Of a stretch of DNA of 64,000 nucleotides, positions 56,685-64,000 are shown one piece after another. Both the position numbers and the translations under genes were made by a program. Source of the stretch: Solen grandis (lineage: Eukaryota; Mollusca; Bivalvia; Adapedonta; Solenidae); the NCBI GenBank assembly GCA_021229015.1, contig CM037787.1, positions 41,720,629 through 41,784,628 on the forward strand, written 5' to 3'. The notes below the pieces were generated by a model that was given only the letters and a program-made list of their open reading frames with translations, ran no database searches and was not told where the DNA came from. Within the stretch, counting starts at the first letter, position 1. Each line of letters starts with the position of its first letter.

Positions 56685-57660
56685 AGTAGTAGTAGTAGTA
56701 GTAGTAGTCTCTTCATTGTGCAAACATGAAAATACTTACAAAATCAAAAACAACGTTTCAATTAGTACAATGCCATTCCATATGGAATTATAAGAAATGA
56801 ATATTTACATATTAAAATAACACTTTATAATAACTAAGCACAACGCTCTAATAGCATAAACAATACAAACGTACCGGTAACTAACTAAACACGTAAAATG
56901 ATATAAAAGCGAGAAAGAGAAGGCTGTTTAAAACATGATAAACAGCAGCATCACATACACTTTTATACAGTGCAACAATCAACAAATATAGTAAGAAGGA
57001 AAATACATACTTAAAACAGTTCATTTTTATAGTAAAAAACGTCGTCTATCTACATCATTCTTGCAATCGTTGAATTTGTATTGGAAAAAAGAAATACATA
57101 TTTATCAAAATCGTGCATTTCCGCAAACTGGTTATTATATGAAGTTGCCTTAGAGTATAATTCCTCCCTTAAATCATAAAATATGACAATGAAATAAAAC
57201 ATGCAGCTCACTTTCAACTGAGGTGTCATTACAAAATGGACAAAAATCTAGCTTCTTCACTCAAGCCCTCATAACGACCAGTCTCAATACGAATTGGGGC
57301 CACTCCTAATCTAAATTTACTGAAAGCTGATCGATTAGCAGGTGGTAAAATCATACTACAATATTGTTCAGTTTTAAAATATCAAATTTCACAGACCTAT
57401 ACAGTCTTAGTTTATTACGACCTTACCCAGATGGCCCAATAATATTATGTAAACAAGTTTGCCATTCATTAACAAAGTTATTCATTGTCATTTCCAATAA
57501 TTTAATTTTAAACAAAGTATTTAAACATTCATAATTAAAAAAGACTTTACATAATTATACCAGTTTTTACATGACCGATTTGCCTAACTGTATGCCAAAG
57601 TGCAATACGTTTGTTTAGCCTAGATTCCTCCATTTTTGATAATTTTGACCAGTATAAAGC
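56685..57660 (-). pseudogene. Decayed LINE 3' half with trinucleotide tail
   Basis: Minus-strand fragments with frameshifts read ANRSAFSKFRLGVAPIRIET, GRYEGLSEEARF, then FCPFCNDTSVESELHVLFHC and LREELYSKA. The FC..C...E.H.L..C pattern is the C-terminal zinc-knuckle-like signature of many LINE polyproteins. The element ends at low coordinates in (TAC)n, seen as GTAGTAGTAG on the + strand at 56685-56708, a plausible 3' tail. Confidence 0.8.
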
Positions 57661-57684
57661 AATAAACTTCCATTGATTGATGTT

Positions 57685-57790
57685 TCAAAGTTTCAAAGTT
57701 TTATTTCATATACACCAGAAGGTCATAAGACCCATGTGGTTATTACAGCATGGCGACAGTACAAATAAACATAAATATAATAAACAATAT
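57685..57790 (-). repeat. Probable LINE 3' end, relative of 21490-21600
   Basis: GTTTCAAAGTTTTATTTCAT, CCAGAAGGTCATAAGACCCA and CAGCATGGCGACAGTAC. Shares its sequence order with 21490-21600. Confidence 0.45.
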
Positions 57791-57963
57791 ATAAACAGCA
57801 TTTAAATAGCATTATAGCTGTCTAGGTATATTTAAACATTTACTATTGCACTGCTTTTGTCAATATTGCATCTTCACTTGCCGAAAAAAAAAAAAAAGTG
57901 AAGTAATTGACATATATATATAAATAAATACGAACTTGTCACTATCCATGAAAATAACAGTAC

Positions 57964-58003
57964 AGAGAGAGAGAGAGAGAATGTGAGGGAGGGAGGGAGG
58001 GTG
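57964..58003. repeat. (GA)n/(GGGA)n microsatellite
   Basis: GAGAGAGA followed by GGGAGGGAGGG. Confidence 0.9.
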
Positions 58004-58113
58004 AGAAAACAATTACAGACAGAAAAACCCAAAGGTTCTATTTAAATGTACACCTATTAATCTTGTTCATCTATCAAAATGATAGAATGTAATTAACCTG
58101 TTTTACTTTACAT

Positions 58114-58213
58114 NNNNNNNNNNNNNNNNNNNNNNNNNNNNNNNNNNNNNNNNNNNNNNNNNNNNNNNNNNNNNNNNNNNNNNNNNNNNNNNNNNNNNNN
58201 NNNNNNNNNNNNN
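58114..58213. other. Assembly gap (100 N)
   Basis: There are exactly 100 Ns. It cuts a tRNA-like sequence immediately to its right. Confidence 0.99.
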
Positions 58214-58260
58214 GCAAGTCCAATGCTTTGACCTCTGAGCTAAATAGTCGACTCTCTAAC
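58214..58260 (-). repeat. tRNA-like 5' half at gap edge
   Basis: On the minus strand: GTCGACTATTTAGCTCAGAG then GTCAAAGCATTGGACTTGC, a typical A-box/D-arm and anticodon-arm pattern. The 3' half is lost in the gap. It may be a SINE head or a tRNA pseudogene. Confidence 0.55.
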
Positions 58261-61200
58261 GCAATTGTCAGAGATTGTATTTATACCTGTAACGACGCAT
58301 CGTCAAATTTGTATATTTTAGCAAATTGTGTGATCAAAAGCATGTTGGTCACGAGGGACAAATACGACAGACGCTAGGTAATCGAAAGGCTCGCCTTTAA
58401 CACGTTGTGATCAGGTGAGCTTGAGGCAATCCTTCCTTCATAATATTCTAAACATGGACCTTCAAATGCGTAAAACGAGAAAAGACAAGCATTCTCTGAC
58501 TTGAAGGTTTTGGCTCTTTGGCTCACAGTTTATAGGTGCTTGCCTTTACTATAAATTCCCATGGTCACTTGATGGGTCATGATTATACTTTAACAATGAA
58601 TGGATCACCTTAAAAATGATGACAAATATAACTAAGCGGATATAGCCACTGGATGAATGTGTCTCACTAAAGTACGAGTATTAATGAAATTCCTCTGATT
58701 TTAATTAAGTTGAAACAGCCGTAGCATTTGTTAGAATCCATGTGTATTAATGAGTGTCATTTGGGGTAAACTACGACTATCCAATATCATTGCCCTGCTA
58801 AATTATGCTACAAGCATGCACATATCTGACAATCTACAGGGAATGTTCTCATTTCATATTAATCTAAAAGCATATAAATTCCATGCTTCGATATTTTGCA
58901 TGTAAGCCATTGCAAGGAGTGATTAGAGCAACCAAAGGTTATGGTGACTCCCTGCTTGGCTTTCTTTCAGCAAAACTTTTTTGTAGTTACATGACTATCA
59001 GGAGAATTTGACAGCATATGATTTCATGACACATGTCTATGACGTGGGGATGCAGTGGATTTCGAAATTTATGAAAATATTCTGTGATATGTAAAACCCA
59101 GCAAACAATTTTAATTTGACAATGGCACTTTTGTAAGCTCAGCCTGGTGACAGTTAAGCATATCAAAAGTACGGAATCATTTGCAAAACTACTTAATGGG
59201 ACATTTCATCATGTTTGTTTATACCCCAAGCTTTATGACTTCAGATGATTTATTGTTTGACGATTAAGCATGCACACACAGGAAATTACTTCCCCATAAA
59301 CATAACGATAACTGTATTATAGGATCGATGTGCGGCGACTAAAAATGCGAAATGGTGCATGAGATGTGCATCAAAACTTCCGTTTGTAATTTACGATAAA
59401 CATACGGGATGTGGGTCTCTAGTTGAGACAGAGGTGCGTCGATACACTTGCAATATATGTGTAGTATAGGTTAATCAACGGCACATTACGTTAAAAGTGC
59501 GCAAACATATACTATGTGATTTATTAATTTACTTAAAGTGTAAATGTTACTAATGGACCTGTTGGGCAGAGTTTCCATACCAAATTCATGTACGTGTATA
59601 TTGATTCTTTCTCATGTTAGTTATGTTTTATAAAATAAGACAGTTAGTTTTATAAAACCTCGTTTAAAGGACTAATTTAGACGAACATAACATGTAATTG
59701 GAAATAACTCAAAACTGATGTAACTGTTTCGCTGGCGGGTACGATAACGTTGTATAGAGTTCCGGTATCCTCATGCATGTCAGTCTTGAATGCCAGTCTT
59801 GCATGTTCAGGGGATGTATAATACTAGAAGGCTGCAAACAGTGTAACGTTTATATCCCACCGACTGCCTTGCTTTAATTCTTATACATCTTAAAAAATCA
59901 CACAAATTGAACAACGAAAATATATGCAAACACAATTTTATTTGAACACTCTTAAACATAACAATCATTACTGTTAACCTTTTAACTAAATCTCGCTAAT
60001 AAAAGTAATATATCGTGTCTAATTATTTTGAGAACAATTCAGTCGATCATTTTTGAGGATAAGACAATTTCAAGGGATGTATGAAAATTACCTCAAGATC
60101 ACGAGACCGGTATTGACCAATTACATGGCCGATATCAGTGTCATATTATGATTTATAAATGGGACAATAACGATTTCAAAGCTAGCGGTCGGCCCGAATG
60201 GTATCTCTCACTTACACCATTTTTTAGTATATTTGTGTTGTTGTTATTTTTGCTGTTGTTGCTGTGTTGTTTGTTTGTTGTTGTTGCTGTTGTTTTGTAT
60301 TGATATATAGGTATAAAGGATAATAAAACAATATATCGTCATCAGGATTTACCTAAATCTTTAATTCCTTAGTATAGCTTCTGGTATTTTCAAGGGACCC
60401 AGCATCAATTTCTGAAAATGACAAAGTAGTATTTATTTGAATGAGCTTGACGAACAACTGATTGTGACGATTTCTCCAGGGCGAACACTGCTTATAGCCT
60501 AGGGGTTTCTCCTTGATTATAATAAGCTTAATGCTATTTCCTTGAAACAGCGATTTTGATTAGAGATTATTTTTTTCTTAAGTCACCCAAGATAGAAGGG
60601 AAATGTTCATTGTCTAGTTTCCGGCGTGTTAGTAGTTAGTATATGGAAATCGAGAACCACTCTGCATGTGTAATCGGGTTCTTTGTTTTCTTTGCTGCTT
60701 CTTATGGAAAAATCCTAACGAATATCCGGCAGCCCGAGGGCATACCGGAACACAGCGCTAACTTCCCCTTACAGTCAGACAATAAGGGAGGTCACTGTGA
60801 GAGATTGACATATTCGGACTTAGATTTTTTTCCGGATCAAACCGTCTGTTTCTTTTTTCCTTAATTGTTGTTCAAAAAGTCCTTGCTGAAATTCAATAAG
60901 ATTGGAACAGGTGACCGGTTAACAAGAATATATTCATGTTGTCCAATTGTCGTAAAAACAAACAAAATGAAGTATAAATCAAAATTTAAACAATAAAACG
61001 TCTTCAAGAAAAGCAAAACAATAATGTGCATCATAACATCACAAAATGTCATCTTGTTTAAATGCCGTCATATTTTGTTCTTATGATTTAGCATTGTGTT
61101 ATTCGATGCAAATTACAGACTTATAATTTGTTCAATTTGTGTAGGCATTATCAAATAAGCAACGCCAGAATCTTCTCATTCAAATGCCACAATAACGTAA

Positions 61201-62600
61201 TCCAAGATTCCTTAAATCTCCGGAGCCAAAAACTGTCCTTAAATTGCTTCAAAGTGTCTCCTGCATCCACAGTATCTGATACCACCAGTTTCACATATAA
61301 AATCTGCAATAGTTTGTTTACAAAGTATTGCGCTTTGTTTGAGCACCTAAGCAACATTTTTACTTCTTTTCACAAGAAGGAGAACTGCAATTAGTGTGCT
61401 AGTGACATATCAAGCTTTAATTGTGAGTTATTGCAAACATAATCTTATATTGTATTTGAGAAAGAAAAAAAATGGATCCTAGCCTTACACAGAAACGTAT
61501 ATTTGAAATTCAGTCGACTGCGTGATGGAACGTTAATTGCCAATTGTGTTAAATAAATGAATTTCTTCCTAAATAAGAAACGCCTACTCATCGGTATGTA
61601 CGTCAATTGTGGGACTGTTTCATGAATTGTACTGTTTAAGATTATTTTTTTTAAATATTTAAGACAAAAATGAGGGTTGGAAAAACAGGACCGAAGTCCG
61701 GTTTTGGGGGGGTGAGTGAATAAAGTGTCTAACTCAGGGTGGGGTAAGGAGTTGGGCTTTATTCGTGGGATTAAACCTTGACCATAAAATGCCAAAAGCT
61801 AAAATTGCACTGGTATTAAGTCTTTCTTTGGATCTCAGCATTTAAGGAAAGTCCTAATACAAGCTGGTCAAGTGCAGGAATGATATTTGAGGTGGTGTCG
61901 TGACCCTCATAGTCCCAAAATGTGGTGAGTGAGATTTTTAGACAAATCATACAAAATATGCGCTCCTCTTTTTTTTTTTTTCTTTTTTTGTACCAGAAAC
62001 AATTGGCACATAATGAATCAAAGCACTGATGTCACTGTCTGGCAGAAGCGAAATTTAAAATGTGTGAATTATAAAGTCAATCCCTTTATCCCTTTGAAAA
62101 AATTAGGGAAGTTAAATTTTATTTTAATCCTCTCAATACCTTTAATACTTCACGAATTTGCATCAGACAGAAATAATGCTAAGAGAAAAGCAAGACCATT
62201 GGACAAGATAAAGTTATTGTTCTTTGCCACTTCACATTTTTTTGTGTAAAGAACGATATCCATGCCTTCAATAGTGTTTAAAATATATTCTAGAAAAACA
62301 TAATTTCACCAAAAACAAGAAAAGATTAAAAACAAAATGTTTCAATTGATGGTTTACATTAATCATACTGTCCCCCTCTCAGTTTTACTGTTTTGACCTT
62401 ATAACCATACCTGTCTATACGCAAGACCCTCATATTAAAAATCGACCTCTCTATAAATAATTTATATAGAGAGATCGATTTTTTACTGAATATCAGAGTC
62501 CTGTGGTCTATGATTTAAATCAAAAGTTTAACAAACGCAAAATAATGGAAGCATAAAAACTAAATTTAAAGAATTCTAACTATATAACCCAAGAATATAA
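58261..62600. other. No gene I can support; one hairpin and a (GTT)n tract
   Basis: I see a (GTT)n-rich tract at 60235-60298 and a 40-nt-arm hairpin at 62424-62502 (AAAAATCGACCTCTCTATAA / TTATATAGAGAGATCGATTTTT). Short frames at 60643, 61128, 61445 (minus) and 61929 lack motifs, signal sequences or splice support. Confidence 0.45.
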
Positions 62601-62619
62601 GAAAATAAGTATTAAAAAG

Positions 62620-62705
62620 TCTCTGCTGGACAAGAACTCACGACCCCTTACAAGAACAAAATACTTTCGACGCTCTTACCAATTGAGTTAATTCCGCAGC
62701 CCTAA
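62620..62705 (-). repeat. tRNA-like sequence (SINE head or tRNA pseudogene)
   Basis: On the minus strand: GGGCTGCGGAATTAACTCAA then TTGGTAAGAGCGTCGAAAG (A box), and a degenerate B box GTCGTGAGTTCTTGTCC. The B-box mismatch argues against a working tRNA gene. Confidence 0.55.
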
Positions 62706-64000
62706 ATTTGTGTTACAAATTAGGTTATTTTTAGGTAGTTTCATGAATGAAACTGCGGATGAACACCGTATTATAAACTTGCCTCTTTTACCATTTTATT
62801 TGCACAGAAATTATGATTATACCTCAATACTTTCAAAATCCTGCAATATATCTAACTTTTGTCAAAACTGCAATGTTGACTTCTCAAACCAGTGGTTCTA
62901 TTTTTCAACGCGAATGTATGGATAAGTGGCGGTAATGTGATTGTAAGTAGAAAATCCACTGTCTGACTTTAAAGCTTTCGCTTCTAACGAATTAAAGCCT
63001 GTGAATTTTTAAATATCACCGGTCAATCTGACCATACCACGCACAATATGTAGAATCAGCTTTATTTCTCTAGGAAAATCATTAAGGCCTTATAAAATAC
63101 GAAAACGGAACGAAATACGTGCTTGTTCGTAAAGAAAAAAAAACACGCTACGGACTTCTCGGGGTATTTACATGAACATAATACAAATCATATCTTAGAA
63201 AAGATTTGTTTTAGAACAGTCGTATTACAGGACCGCATAAGAATCCGTTTTGTAATTTAAAGTTGACCATTAGTCTGGTAGAACAAGGCGACTGCTTGGG
63301 GCCAATTTGGTTTCAATGCAGAAATGTGAGATTCTGTTCGCAATCGACCAGTTTCTCCCTGCAAATGACAGGCGTAGTCATGGAGAGCATTGAATAATAT
63401 TGTGTTTTGATGTATGATGTCATAAATATCGGAGAGATAACATCCCCTAGCCACGGTGATGGAAATCAGTCTACAGACCCGGTTGCTAGGCATGGCTTGC
63501 TGGGCTTATTTTGTAACATTGGAACATTAACCACGTGATAGCTGTTAATATTGACATTAAATTACGCTGAATTTGTAATGGAAGAAATTTCTTGAGTAAA
63601 CTTTTTCACGCAATTATACTAAATAAAATGTATTGTCCATGCTCAATAAAATTATTCCGTGGAATTTATAAATATTCCCGAAAGAAGAAAAATGTTTTGT
63701 TTTGTATAAAATGTCGTCAATGCGTCTTTACATGCTTCCTTCTAACAATATATCTTCACAATCTTACAATATCTTAACACAAAAAGCAAGGATTTTGTTG
63801 TGTTATTTTTTGAACTGCATATCATAACTTGATTTAATTCTATTTTAATTAATGGAAATAGGCATATTCAAATTAGAATGAAAATTAATTAATGCGAAAA
63901 ATAAAAAAAGCTGGAAAAATAAACCTGCTTAGAAACAAAAGAGGAATTTATTGTTATAATTTTTATTATTTTAATTCTTTTGGTATTATTAAACGCAAAG
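62706..64000. other. No gene seen
   Basis: AT-rich sequence to the window end without supported exons or clear repeats. Confidence 0.4.

Overview
The window is animal nuclear DNA, most likely from a bivalve mollusc (I would guess a clam-like species). Protein-coding exons are short and spliced, and introns and intergenic DNA are AT-rich. The repeats (tRNA-derived SINEs, MITEs, Helitron-like elements with tandem cores, decayed LINEs) are of kinds I know from bivalve genomes. Two 100-base N runs (8014-8113 and 58114-58213) are scaffold gaps, so order across them is uncertain.

Three cellular genes can be supported. (1) At 558-6499 on the + strand lie five exons of a TRPV-type cation channel, running from transmembrane segment S2 through the pore. 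The last two are tandem alternative versions of the same pore exon. Both are 146 nt, with identical phases, and they encode different pore/selectivity-filter surroundings. Ankyrin exons would lie left of the window and the S6 exon is not found before the gap. (2) At 14367-15529 on the + strand is an intronless fibrinogen-related-domain (ficolin-like lectin) gene. Its signal peptide is readable only one frame away from the body, so it is either frameshifted or carries a sequence error. (3) At 30444-42403 on the - strand I assembled a nearly complete gene of eight exons from splice sites and phases. It encodes a small single-pass membrane protein of about 345 residues plus a missing first exon. 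It has three six-cysteine (PLAC-like) modules, a Thr/Pro stalk, one membrane helix, and a cytoplasmic tail with 11 tyrosines and an SH3-ligand motif. I do not recognise it as a described family; it looks like a tyrosine-signalling receptor.

The rest is mobile and repetitive DNA. The most striking piece is a ~3 kb element at 49097-52070 with very long inverted arms (about 830 and 1180 nt). It interrupts an older SINE. Its one long ORF is cut by an inverted copy of its own 5' end, so it is a fold-back derivative of an unassigned DNA transposon. Decayed LINE reverse-transcriptase or 3'-end remains lie at 28141-28560, 46931-47932, 48014-48480 and 56685-57660. At least four SINE families, several palindromic MITEs, three or four tandem-core elements and many micro/minisatellites fill the introns and intergenic spaces. 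From about 58 kb to the end I see no gene I can support.
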